Counted from the first letter of the stretch, positions 1-5,692 are shown. The stretch: 5,773 nt of DNA from Euryarchaeota archaeon UBA549 (GCA_002495645.1 DAGF01000089.1:21824-27596), one strand, 5' to 3'. Numbers and translations are program-made. The notes: a model not told the origin generated them from the letters alone.

Positions 1-685
1 TCATGATGTTGCCCTTGTGCACCAAGGTGACGCTTGGTTGGTCGTTGTCGATAGCGTACTGGATGGCTGCACGAACGATGCGAGCCGTACCTTCCTTGGA
101 TACGGGCTTGATGCCGATGCCCGAGGTGTCGGGGAATCGAATCTTGTCAACGCCCATCTCGTTTTGCAGGAAATCGATGACGCGCTTCACTTCGTCGCTT
201 TCCGCTTCCCATTCAATGCCCGCATAGACGTCTTCGCTGTTCTCTCGGAAGATGATCATGTCAACGTCTTGGGGCGCCTTGACCGGTGAAGGCGTACCGT
301 CGTACCAGCGCACGGGACGCACACAGGCGTAGAGGTCGAGTTTCTGTCGCAGGGCGACGTTGAGCGAGCGAATACCGCCGCCGACGGGCGTGGTCAAGGG
401 TCCCTTGATGGAAACCAAACCGGACTTCATGGCGTCAAGGGTGGCTTGTGGAAGCCATTCGCCGGTGGCGTTGAAGGCTTTCTCGCCAGCGAGCACTTCA
501 GACCAGACGATGCCTTTCTCGCCGCCGTAGGCTTTCTCGACGGCGGCGTTGACCACGCGAATCATGACGGGCGTGATGTCGACGCCGATACCGTCACCCT
601 CAATGTAGTGAATTACGGGGTCGTTGGGGACCTTGAGCTGGCCGTCTTCCATGGTTACCGGTGTACCTGTCATGTCTCTCATCAT
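1..685 (-). CDS. icd: Isocitrate dehydrogenase (NADP-dependent, bacterial-type), N-terminal part, cut by the window edge
   Basis: Encodes the first 228 residues of a dimeric, cytoplasmic isocitrate dehydrogenase, which converts isocitrate to 2-oxoglutarate in the TCA cycle. From the sequence: the reading frame is open to base 1, and the protein tracks the E. coli enzyme (about 416 residues) with a constant offset of six. Visible landmarks are YIEGDGIG (27-34), IKGPLTTPVGGGIRSLN (93-109), RPVR (123-126), FRENSEDVYAGIEW (146-159) and LVHKGNIM (221-228). Substrate-binding residues known from E. coli are all present, here as S107, N109, R113, R123, R147, Y154 and K224. S107 matches the E. coli regulatory phosphoserine 113. 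The NADP-specificity residues lie beyond the edge, so cofactor use is inferred from overall similarity. The start at 685 (ATGATG, then ATG at 673) is chosen because a Shine-Dalgarno-like run lies 10 bases upstream. The gene is divergent from the OsmC gene, with a 46-base gap. Confidence 0.95.
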   Translation of the reverse strand, partial: MMRDMTGTPVTMEDGQLKVPNDPVIHYIEGDGIGVDITPVMIRVVNAAVEKAYGGEKGIVWSEVLAGEKAFNATGEWLPQATLDAMKSGLVSIKGPLTTPVGGGIRSLNVALRQKLDLYACVRPVRWYDGTPSPVKAPQDVDMIIFRENSEDVYAGIEWEAESDEVKRVIDFLQNEMGVDKIRFPDTSGIGIKPVSKEGTARIVRAAIQYAIDNDQPSVTLVHKGNIM

Positions 686-695
686 CGCCCACCAA

Positions 696-703
696 CCTCT
701 CCT
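696..703 (-). promoter_or_regulatory. Ribosome binding site of icd
   Basis: The minus strand reads AGGAGAGG, a purine-rich match to the archaeal anti-Shine-Dalgarno. It ends 10 bases before the ATG at 685 and 13 before the overlapping ATG at 682. A second GGTGGG lies at 688-693. Both favour starts 685 or 682 over the later in-frame ATG at 673. Confidence 0.55.
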
Positions 704-731
704 TCAAGAATGAACCGCCCCTGCCCTGTGC

Positions 732-1127
732 ATGCAAGGACGCGTGGAGTGGACGGGCGGGACCTCAATGGACGGCATCAACGCAGCAGGTCAACGAATC
801 GCGATGGATTGGGAAACGGGCCCTTCGCCCATGCAATTGACCCTTCAAATGGTCGGTGCGTGTTCGCTGGTTGACGTGGTCATTGGACTCAAAGAACGTC
901 CGTTCACCAAGGCCTGGGTGGACTTGGATTCAACCCGAGCAGAAACGAAGCCTCGTCGCTTCACCTCCATCACCATGGTCTATCACGTCGTGGGCGATGT
1001 CCCGCAGAAGTTGGTGGAGCGCGTGGTGGCCAAAAGCCACGAGAAGTACTGCAGCGTGTCGGCAACGTTGGACCCCGACATGGCCATTGACTGGCGTGTG
1101 GAAATCCATTCGTCTTCAGAGGCTTGA
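732..1127 (+). CDS. OsmC/Ohr-family redox protein
   Basis: A 131-residue protein of the OsmC/Ohr superfamily, at about the usual length for a single-domain member. Characterised family members are cytoplasmic thiol peroxidases that reduce organic or inorganic peroxides with a pair of cysteines. Seen here: the N-terminal strand region (GRVEW), the conserved segment SPMQLTLQMVGACSLVDVV (32-50) with the first cysteine at C44 at the start of the central helix, and HEKYCSV (103-109) with the second cysteine at C107. Both redox cysteines are present, so the protein is probably active. The exact subfamily (OsmC, Ohr or YhfA-like) and the substrate cannot be fixed by eye. ATG 732 is the first ATG after an in-frame stop at 711-713. 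No Shine-Dalgarno sequence precedes it, and a weak AT-rich patch at 703-711 about 25 bases upstream would fit a leaderless transcript. The 3' end overlaps the convergent neighbour by 12 bases. Confidence 0.88.
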   Translation: MQGRVEWTGGTSMDGINAAGQRIAMDWETGPSPMQLTLQMVGACSLVDVVIGLKERPFTKAWVDLDSTRAETKPRRFTSITMVYHVVGDVPQKLVERVVAKSHEKYCSVSATLDPDMAIDWRVEIHSSSEA

Positions 1128-1637
1128 TGGCCGTCCTTGTTGGGAAAGTGCATCGGTCAGGGCCTTGCACAGGGAATCGTACACCGGTTTCCATCGGGCG
1201 TGCAGACCACGAGGCGCGGCCATTGGCTTCCAAGCATCCTCAACCGCCAGGACCGTGGCGAAGGGCTTGATTTGCTCCCCGCCCATGTCGATGATCAGCG
1301 AAAGGTGGTAGGCATCTCGGTCGCGTTGAACTTTGAGGCTGGTCATGTCTACACGGCCTCCTGAGACGGATGCGGCGAGGCGCTCGTGGTCAAGCAGGTC
1401 ACGGGCGAGCGTAGCCAGGAGGGCTTCAATCGTCTCGCTTGAAACGACGGGCGTGGGTGCGAACATGTCGTGAACCGTTTCTTCTTCCTCTTCGTCGTCA
1501 TCGTCCATGAACGCAGCGAGTGGGTCGTAGGCTTGGGTGGGCGCCTCGTCGGTTGAAACCGGGGTGTTCAGGCCCAATGCATCGTAAATATCGATGTCTT
1601 CTTCTTCCGTATCGGGGAGAGTGAACGCATCAATCAT
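1116..1637 (-). CDS. Unrecognised acidic protein with a disordered N-terminal half
   Basis: A 173-residue protein that I do not recognise. The N-terminal third (about 1-58) is strongly acidic and low in complexity, with EEED at 11-14 and an unbroken D/E run at 45-53. It is probably disordered. From about residue 65 it looks folded: a predicted amphipathic helix (SETIEALLATLARDLLDHERL, about 67-87), alternating strand-like segments (RVDMTSLKVQ, AYHLSLIID, 95-117), KPFATVLAVEDAWKPM (124-139) and a C-terminal helix (PVYDSLCKALTDAL, 151-164). No signal peptide or membrane segment is visible, so it is probably cytoplasmic. ATG 1637 is preferred over the upstream in-frame ATG at 1661 because the latter lies inside a TATA-like box about 27 bases upstream, which suggests a leaderless message beginning at 1637. 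The gene is divergent from the surface-protein gene at 1750 and its 3' end overlaps the OsmC gene. Coding is supported by the ordered C-terminal half and clean gene packing; function is unknown. Confidence 0.75.
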   Translation of the reverse strand: MIDAFTLPDTEEEDIDIYDALGLNTPVSTDEAPTQAYDPLAAFMDDDDEEEEETVHDMFAPTPVVSSETIEALLATLARDLLDHERLAASVSGGRVDMTSLKVQRDRDAYHLSLIIDMGGEQIKPFATVLAVEDAWKPMAAPRGLHARWKPVYDSLCKALTDALSQQGRPSSL

Positions 1638-1657
1638 GGTAATTCTTCGCAATCTCT

Positions 1658-1668
1658 TCATACTTAAT
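1658..1668 (-). promoter_or_regulatory. Likely TATA box for the acidic-protein gene
   Basis: The minus strand reads ATTAAGTATGA in a moderately GC-rich region, centred about 27 bases upstream of the ATG at 1637. That is the expected archaeal TATA-to-start distance if transcription begins at the start codon. No Shine-Dalgarno sequence precedes the ATG, which agrees with a leaderless message. Confidence 0.45.
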
Positions 1669-1669
1669 G

Positions 1670-1705
1670 CATGGTTTCTGTTGAACCTTCGTGCATCATG
1701 GTTTC
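1670..1705. repeat. Nine-base direct repeat CATGGTTTC in a divergent promoter region
   Basis: CATGGTTTC occurs at 1670-1678 and again at 1697-1705, a 27-base period, in the 112-base spacer between two divergent genes. The first copy immediately follows the TATA-like box of the leftward gene. It could be an operator for a dimeric regulator, but two copies of nine bases can also arise by chance. Confidence 0.3.
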
Positions 1706-1749
1706 AAGCAAAAAGCAAGCCTCATACCGACCCGCATACTGGAAGCATC

Positions 1750-2361
1750 ATGTTCGGCCGACGCACGCTGATTGTGGCGGCCCTTTTCCTCGGCTTGTTG
1801 ATAAATCAAGGCGTCATTGCTTCACCAAACGGTTTGGGGGCAGAAGCCAACGAGGGATGCCTTTGCCATACAGCTGTGGACACCACACAGGTCCAACTTT
1901 CTGGACTACCGGAAGCCTACGAAGCCAACACCACCTATCACTTGACGTTGGAGGTCATCAGCGCGGTTGAAGCGGTGGACGACCGCTCCCAAGGTGGGTT
2001 CAGATTGCTGGTGTCTGAGGGCACCATGACCTACGATAACGTCTCCGTTCAACACCTGGACAACGGGTGGACGCATACGAACAACGGCTCATACCAGCGA
2101 ACATGGACGTTGACATGGACATCGCCAGCCAACAACGACAGCACGACCACGTTCACCGTCCACGGCAATGCCGTCAACGGAAATAACGCACAGACGGGCG
2201 ATGCATGGTCAACGCTGGAAACGGTTGTTCCAGGTGTGCTTTACGAAGGCGACCTTTCGCCCGAAGAGGGCATCGATGGTGTGAGTCAAACGGACCGTAT
2301 CGTCCTCGTTGCAGGTCTTTTGCTCATTCTCGGGTTCCTCTGGTCAGTGGCCCGGCCCTGA
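1750..2361 (+). CDS. Secreted, membrane-anchored choice-of-anchor V / Reeler-like protein with a CxCH motif
   Basis: A 203-residue surface protein. Residues 1-24 form a Sec signal peptide: FGRR, then a hydrophobic core, with a likely cut after VIA. Next comes GCLCH (36-40), in the place where related proteins carry a cysteine-histidine motif. A beta-rich domain spans about 47-165: YHLTLEVI (63-70), GGFRLLVSEG (82-91), TWTLTWTSP (118-126) and FTVHGNAVNGNNAQTGD (135-151). The last, with its aromatic/NA.NG...GD pattern, is typical of choice-of-anchor V and Reeler-like domains. A short acidic linker leads to one C-terminal membrane helix (about 183-200) ending ARP. The protein is therefore probably displayed outside the cell with its C-terminus anchored. 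Function is unknown; the CxCH might bind heme or metal, but it is one residue shorter than the cytochrome CxxCH. The start at 1750 places the signal peptide at the N-terminus; an upstream in-frame extension from 1594 would antisense the neighbour and bury the signal. Only a weak GGAAG precedes the ATG. Confidence 0.85.
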   Translation: MFGRRTLIVAALFLGLLINQGVIASPNGLGAEANEGCLCHTAVDTTQVQLSGLPEAYEANTTYHLTLEVISAVEAVDDRSQGGFRLLVSEGTMTYDNVSVQHLDNGWTHTNNGSYQRTWTLTWTSPANNDSTTTFTVHGNAVNGNNAQTGDAWSTLETVVPGVLYEGDLSPEEGIDGVSQTDRIVLVAGLLLILGFLWSVARP

Positions 2362-3513
2362 TCAGTTGACGAACTCGATTTGTCGGTTGCGAAGCGCTCG
2401 GAGTTGGCGGTTTTCGGTGGAACCGTGAATTTGGTCGCTCTTCACGCCGGTGAGCACCAACATGACACGGAGTTCATCGCCGAGTTCTTCTCGTACAGCG
2501 GCGCCCCAGATGATCTTGGCATTCGGTGAGATTTGTTCCTTGATAAGTTGCGAACAACGCTCAGCCTCACCCAAGGTCAGACTGCTTCCGCCCACCACGT
2601 TGATGAGAGCTCCACGGGCATCGCTCATGTCCAAATCAAGCAGCGGCGAGTGCAAGGCTTCCATGGTAGCAGCGTCGGCTCGACCCGGGCCTTTGGCACT
2701 GCCAAGTCCAATCATGGCCACGCCAGCGCCGGAATTGACGATGGACTTCAGGTCTTCAAAGTCAAGGTTGACCATACCGTCGGTTGTCAGCAATTCGGTG
2801 ACACCGGTGATGGAGCGCACCAATAATTCATCACCCACTCGGAACGCACTGGCGATGGGCAGGTCCTTGACGCCCTCAATCTCAAGCAGACGTTCGTTGG
2901 GGATGACCAAGATGGTGTCGCAGTGCTCACGAAGACGCTCCAGCCCCCATTCTGCGTTTTGCTTGCGAAGGGAACCTTCGGATTTGAAGGGGTAGGTGAC
3001 CACGGCGATGGTCATGGCGCCTTGGGCTTTGGCGAGCCGGGCAATGTGGCCCGCAGCTCCCGTTCCTGAACCTCCTCCCATGCCGGCTGTGATGATGGCA
3101 AGTTGGGTGTCGTTGGTGATGCGTCGCAACACGCGTTCGGATTCCAGCGCAGCGGCTTCACCCTTGGTTGGGTCGCCACCAGCACCTCGTCCTCGTGCCG
3201 TGCGGCCGATCAGGACTTTTTCTTGGATGGGTGATTGAAGCAGAGCCTGTGCATCCGTGTTGATGGCGTAACCGGTCACGTAGGAGGACTCAAACAACTT
3301 CTCGTCGAATAAGCGGTTGATGGCGTTGCATCCTGCACCACCGACACCGTAGACTCGGATTCGAGGTTGAAGAGACTCAAGGAGTGCCTTCAGTTCTTCA
3401 TCAGAGCCTTGGCCGGGGACCTCATCGTGTTGGACCACACGTTGTTCCTCTTCGGAGAGTTCCAGTACCCGTTCAATCAAATGGCGCATGGCCACATTTT
3501 CGGTTGTGGACAT
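2362..3513 (-). CDS. ftsZ: Cell division protein FtsZ
   Basis: A 383-residue tubulin-like GTPase that polymerises into the cytokinetic ring at midcell. A charged N-terminal extension (1-50) precedes the GTPase domain, as in archaeal FtsZ proteins. Motifs seen: RVYGVGGAGCNAINRL (53-68, nucleotide binding), NTDAQAL (85-91), GRGAGGDP (108-115), the tubulin signature GMGGGSGTGAA (144-154), PNERLL (205-210), and the T7 synergy loop NLDFEDLK (249-256), whose acidic residues complete the GTPase site of the next subunit. The C-terminal domain continues to about 357 (VMLVLTGV). A short tail ends RNRQIEFVN with no bacterial-type conserved C-terminal peptide. The signature has Ser where Thr is usual. 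The start at 3513 is chosen because it gives an ordinary archaeal N-terminus; the frame extends upstream into non-conserved residues overlapping radA. ATG 3489 is an alternative. The gene lies 65 bases downstream of radA on the same strand with no visible promoter, so it is probably cotranscribed. Confidence 0.95.
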   Translation of the reverse strand: MSTTENVAMRHLIERVLELSEEEQRVVQHDEVPGQGSDEELKALLESLQPRIRVYGVGGAGCNAINRLFDEKLFESSYVTGYAINTDAQALLQSPIQEKVLIGRTARGRGAGGDPTKGEAAALESERVLRRITNDTQLAIITAGMGGGSGTGAAGHIARLAKAQGAMTIAVVTYPFKSEGSLRKQNAEWGLERLREHCDTILVIPNERLLEIEGVKDLPIASAFRVGDELLVRSITGVTELLTTDGMVNLDFEDLKSIVNSGAGVAMIGLGSAKGPGRADAATMEALHSPLLDLDMSDARGALINVVGGSSLTLGEAERCSQLIKEQISPNAKIIWGAAVREELGDELRVMLVLTGVKSDQIHGSTENRQLRALRNRQIEFVN

Positions 3514-3578
3514 TTTCAATGTGCCGCCCTCACAGGGGCACAGGAGCCGAGTTTTCGGGGCCGTGAACGGAAGCCGAA

Positions 3579-4613
3579 TCAATCGCGTAGTCCTTCTTCG
3601 CACACCTGGTAGACGCACTCACCGTCGGGGAGGTTCGGCGAGTCGACCAAACGAGCGATTCGTCGTCCACCCTTGGCTTTGCGCAGGTAGAGGCGGAAGG
3701 TGCTGGCGTGGGCGAGGATGTGGCCGCCGATGGGCTTGGTCGGGTCGCCCCACATGGCGTCAGGCTTGGAGTGCACCTGGTTGGTGACAAGCACGAGTGC
3801 GTTGTTGACGTCGGCGAGTTTCTTCAGGTCCTTCAGGTGGCTGTTGAGCTTTTGCTGGCGTCGGGCGAGCATGCCTCGTCCAATGAACTCGGCACGGAAG
3901 TGGCTGGTCAAGGAGTCGACGATGATCATCTTGACGTTCAGCCCCTTGCTCATTCGCTTGATTTCATCGGCCAGGAGCATTTGGTGTGCGGAGTTGTACG
4001 CACGGGCGACGTGAATTCGTGAAAGGACATAATCGGGGTCCAAACCGTGTCCGCGGGCCATCTGTGTGATGCGCTCGGGGCGGAAGGTGTCTTCCGTGTC
4101 GATGTAGAAGACATCGCCGTCGAGGCCACCTTGGTCAACCGGTAGGGTGCAATTCACGGCGAGTTGATGGCCAATCTGGGTCTTTCCGCTACCGAATTCA
4201 CCGTAGACTTCCACCAAAGCTTGGGTTTCGAATCCACCACCGAGGAGGTCGTCAATGGACTGTACCTTGGAGGAGAGTTTCTGGACTTCACGGCGGCGCT
4301 CGAGGAGCGCATCACCGGAAACGAAGCCACCGATATTGGCCATCTTCTTGGCTGCGGCGATGATTTTGGCCGAAACCGCTTCACCGAGTTCTGCTTCTTC
4401 CGCAAGGTCGGCAGGCGACATGACGGCGAGGCCCAGGAGTTCTTCAAAACCGGCTTCTCGCAACTTTTCTGCGGTCGCAGGTCCAACACCTGGGAGGTCT
4501 TCGATGGTCACTTTGACCTCTTCTTCCTCGGTCATTGGCATGACCTCTTCTTCCACCGGTGCTTCATTCTTTTCAACTTCAATGCTGACTTTTTTCTTTG
4601 ATTTTGTTGGCAT
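3579..4613 (-). CDS. radA: DNA repair and recombination protein RadA
   Basis: A 344-residue archaeal RadA, the RecA/Rad51-family ATPase that forms filaments on single-stranded DNA and catalyses strand exchange. Length and order are standard. A lysine-rich then glutamate-rich tail (1-33) leads to a helix-hairpin-helix domain (IEDLPGVGPATAEKLREAGF, 37-56), then the linker polymerisation motif at F97-G100. Walker A is GEFGSGKT (138-145), YIDTEDTFRPER is at 170-181 with the catalytic glutamate region, and Walker B is MIIVDS (229-234). The DNA-binding L1 region lies around 240-252 (FIGRGMLARRQQ). L2 and the ATP cap region run from NQV (278-280) through GDPTKPIGGHILAHAST (289-305). The C-terminus LVDSPNLPDGE is typical. 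ATG 4613 is chosen; an in-frame GTG at 4628 adds five residues and lies about 25 bases from the TATA-like box, so a leaderless GTG start is a real alternative. It is likely the first gene of a radA-ftsZ unit. The 133-base spacer upstream holds this promoter and no convincing gene. Confidence 0.96.
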   Translation of the reverse strand: MPTKSKKKVSIEVEKNEAPVEEEVMPMTEEEEVKVTIEDLPGVGPATAEKLREAGFEELLGLAVMSPADLAEEAELGEAVSAKIIAAAKKMANIGGFVSGDALLERRREVQKLSSKVQSIDDLLGGGFETQALVEVYGEFGSGKTQIGHQLAVNCTLPVDQGGLDGDVFYIDTEDTFRPERITQMARGHGLDPDYVLSRIHVARAYNSAHQMLLADEIKRMSKGLNVKMIIVDSLTSHFRAEFIGRGMLARRQQKLNSHLKDLKKLADVNNALVLVTNQVHSKPDAMWGDPTKPIGGHILAHASTFRLYLRKAKGGRRIARLVDSPNLPDGECVYQVCEEGLRD

Positions 4614-4649
4614 GTTCCATCCCTTCACCCCGATGGTGGTCTGCTTCCC

Positions 4650-4656
4650 TATATGA
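4650..4656 (-). promoter_or_regulatory. Likely TATA box for radA(-ftsZ)
   Basis: The minus strand reads TTCATATAGG around 4653, the clearest TATA-like element in the spacer. Its centre is about 25 bases from the GTG at 4628 and 40 from the ATG at 4613. Transcription would begin near 4628, giving either a leaderless GTG start or a leader of about 15 bases. Confidence 0.5.
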
Positions 4657-4761
4657 AGAAACGAAGGAGGGCTCGGCCCGAAGACATCCTCTTTGTTCTC
4701 GAGTATGGCTCGCCGATGGCCGAGCAGTGCAACGAATGGTTCACTTTCCGTTTTGATTTTG

Positions 4762-5604
4762 TCAAACTGAAAGTGAATCAGATTCCTGCTCCGTCCCTTC
4801 CGTTGCCAGCGGGTTGGGCGGAGACTCTACGGTCTCGTAGGCGATGGTTACAATGTGATGTATATCGATGGAATCGTTTCCAGCATCGATGGTGACATTG
4901 AGGTTCCAATCCCCGCCCTCCACGTTGTACTGGTTGTGAGCCCACGACGCCTCCTGACCGTCGCCAATCTGTTCGGTGTGGAAGGCTTGCTCTTCACCTC
5001 CAGGGTCATTGAGGTGCCAGGTGACTGTAATTTGTGTTCCAGGGATGATTTCGTTCCGGTTCGTGATGGTGGACTGAACGGCCAAATGTTCGGGTGTTGG
5101 GCATTCGCAATCGGGCGAGGTCGCCAACACCATGGCATCTGGTTCGTCGGTGTTCGTTTGGGTCCAGTCAATTTCCTTGTCAATGCGCAAGATGAGTTCC
5201 ATCGACGCTTCGTTGCCGCTCTCATCCGTCGCCGATAAGATGGCCGTGAACATACCATGAGTTTGGTAGGTGTAGGTGATTTCTGCTTGGTCGTTGGCGT
5301 TGACGGTCACGGCGTTGACACCCTCTTCGTCATCACCGGGGTCAAAGGTGAACGTCTTCATCATGCCAGCCTTTGAGGTGACCCGAGCGAAATCAAAGGA
5401 CAATTCCACGCCGGAGGTGGACAAGACAGCACCGTTTTGGACGAGCTCGGTGATGGTGCCAGCCGTCGCATCGTAGTGGACGTTCATGGAGATGGGGTTG
5501 TTGTCATCCTCGCTGCCCTCGCCTCCGAGACAACCCGCCAGTGAGGCTGCAAGAAGAACGGCGAGCACGGCCATCGTCTTGGTGCGCTCGGCTCGCATGG
5601 GCAT
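4762..5604 (-). CDS. Secreted lipoprotein with a PKD-like segment
   Basis: A 280-residue exported lipoprotein of unknown function. Seen: a positive N-terminus (MPMRAERTKTM), a hydrophobic stretch (MAVLAVLLAASLAG) and a lipobox LAGC with the lipid-modified cysteine at C25. An acidic flexible linker (GGEGSEDDNN) follows. The rest is beta-rich. Residues about 85-142 (FTFDPGDDEEG ... ITYTYQTHGMFTAILSATDESG) have the look of a PKD domain, an extracellular Ig-like fold. Residues about 172-258 form a second beta-sandwich-like segment (QITVTWHLNDPGG, DWNLNVTID, HHIVTIAYE). A CEC pair (C166, C168) sits between them. The C-terminus is a polar acidic tail. A substrate-binding or structural surface role is possible, but no catalytic motif is visible. 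The frame is open back to 5730, but that extension overlaps the tRNA and buries the signal peptide. The start at 5604 is supported by a GAGGTGG upstream; ATG 5598 is an alternative. Confidence 0.85.
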   Translation of the reverse strand: MPMRAERTKTMAVLAVLLAASLAGCLGGEGSEDDNNPISMNVHYDATAGTITELVQNGAVLSTSGVELSFDFARVTSKAGMMKTFTFDPGDDEEGVNAVTVNANDQAEITYTYQTHGMFTAILSATDESGNEASMELILRIDKEIDWTQTNTDEPDAMVLATSPDCECPTPEHLAVQSTITNRNEIIPGTQITVTWHLNDPGGEEQAFHTEQIGDGQEASWAHNQYNVEGGDWNLNVTIDAGNDSIDIHHIVTIAYETVESPPNPLATEGTEQESDSLSV

Positions 5605-5615
5605 GGTAGGTCGCA

Positions 5616-5622
5616 CCACCTC
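5616..5622 (-). promoter_or_regulatory. Ribosome binding site of the lipoprotein gene
   Basis: The minus strand reads GAGGTGG, a strong match to the archaeal anti-Shine-Dalgarno, 11 bases before the ATG at 5604. It supports a leadered message and this start rather than the longer frame reaching into the tRNA. Confidence 0.5.
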
Positions 5623-5625
5623 ATG

Positions 5626-5671
5626 AAACCACCCGTTTTCATGATGGGCTGGAGACGGTGGTTTGAAAACG
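5626..5671. repeat. Two interlocked 8-base inverted repeats between the lipoprotein gene and the tRNA
   Basis: AAACCACC at 5626-5633 is inverted at 5657-5664 (GGTGGTTT), and CGTTTTCA at 5634-5641 is inverted at 5664-5671 (TGAAAACG). The two blocks are adjacent on each side but in swapped order, so they cannot form one continuous hairpin. They lie in the shared upstream region of two divergent genes, where a regulator might bind. Confidence 0.4.
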
Positions 5672-5680
5672 GTGAACCGT
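5662..5680 (+). promoter_or_regulatory. Candidate promoter of the initiator tRNA, with a short palindrome
   Basis: An AT-rich patch TTTGAAAA (5662-5669) is centred about 27 bases upstream of the first tRNA base, where an archaeal TATA box would sit. It runs directly into the inverted repeat ACGGT-GA-ACCGT (5669-5680). The TATA match is weak; the position is the main support. Confidence 0.35.
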
Positions 5681-5692
5681 GGCGGGCAAAGT

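Noticed and set aside
446..874. A 142-codon plus-strand frame crossing the icd and OsmC starts.
   Set aside because: It is antisense to icd, then out of frame with the OsmC gene; its composition (H- and R-rich) is that of a shadow frame.
1594..1749. A 52-residue N-terminal extension of the surface-protein frame.
   Set aside because: It would overlap the start and promoter of the divergent gene and push the signal peptide inside the protein; ATG 1750 gives a normal signal peptide.
2450..2995. A 181-codon plus-strand frame antisense to ftsZ.
   Set aside because: It is serine- and arginine-rich, has no motif, and sits entirely opposite well-conserved FtsZ coding sequence.
4311..4330. RadA polymerisation motif reads FVSG rather than the FxxA of Rad51.
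   Set aside because: Glycine at the fourth position is, as far as I recall, also found in other euryarchaeal RadA proteins, so it is not evidence of a defect or novelty.
4709..4724. Possible hairpin CTCGCCGATGGCCGAG as a terminator between the lipoprotein gene and radA.
   Set aside because: The stem is short, needs a bulge, and has no following T run; archaeal termination depends mainly on T-rich stretches, which are absent here.
4653..4895. An 80-codon plus-strand frame starting MKKRRRARPEDILF, whose first part covers the gap upstream of radA.
   Set aside because: Its ATG lies inside the likely radA TATA box, its second half is antisense to the lipoprotein 3' end, and the C-terminal part (WAETLRSRRRWLQ...) looks like random arginine/tryptophan-rich translation. 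A shorter real peptide is not excluded, but nothing supports it.
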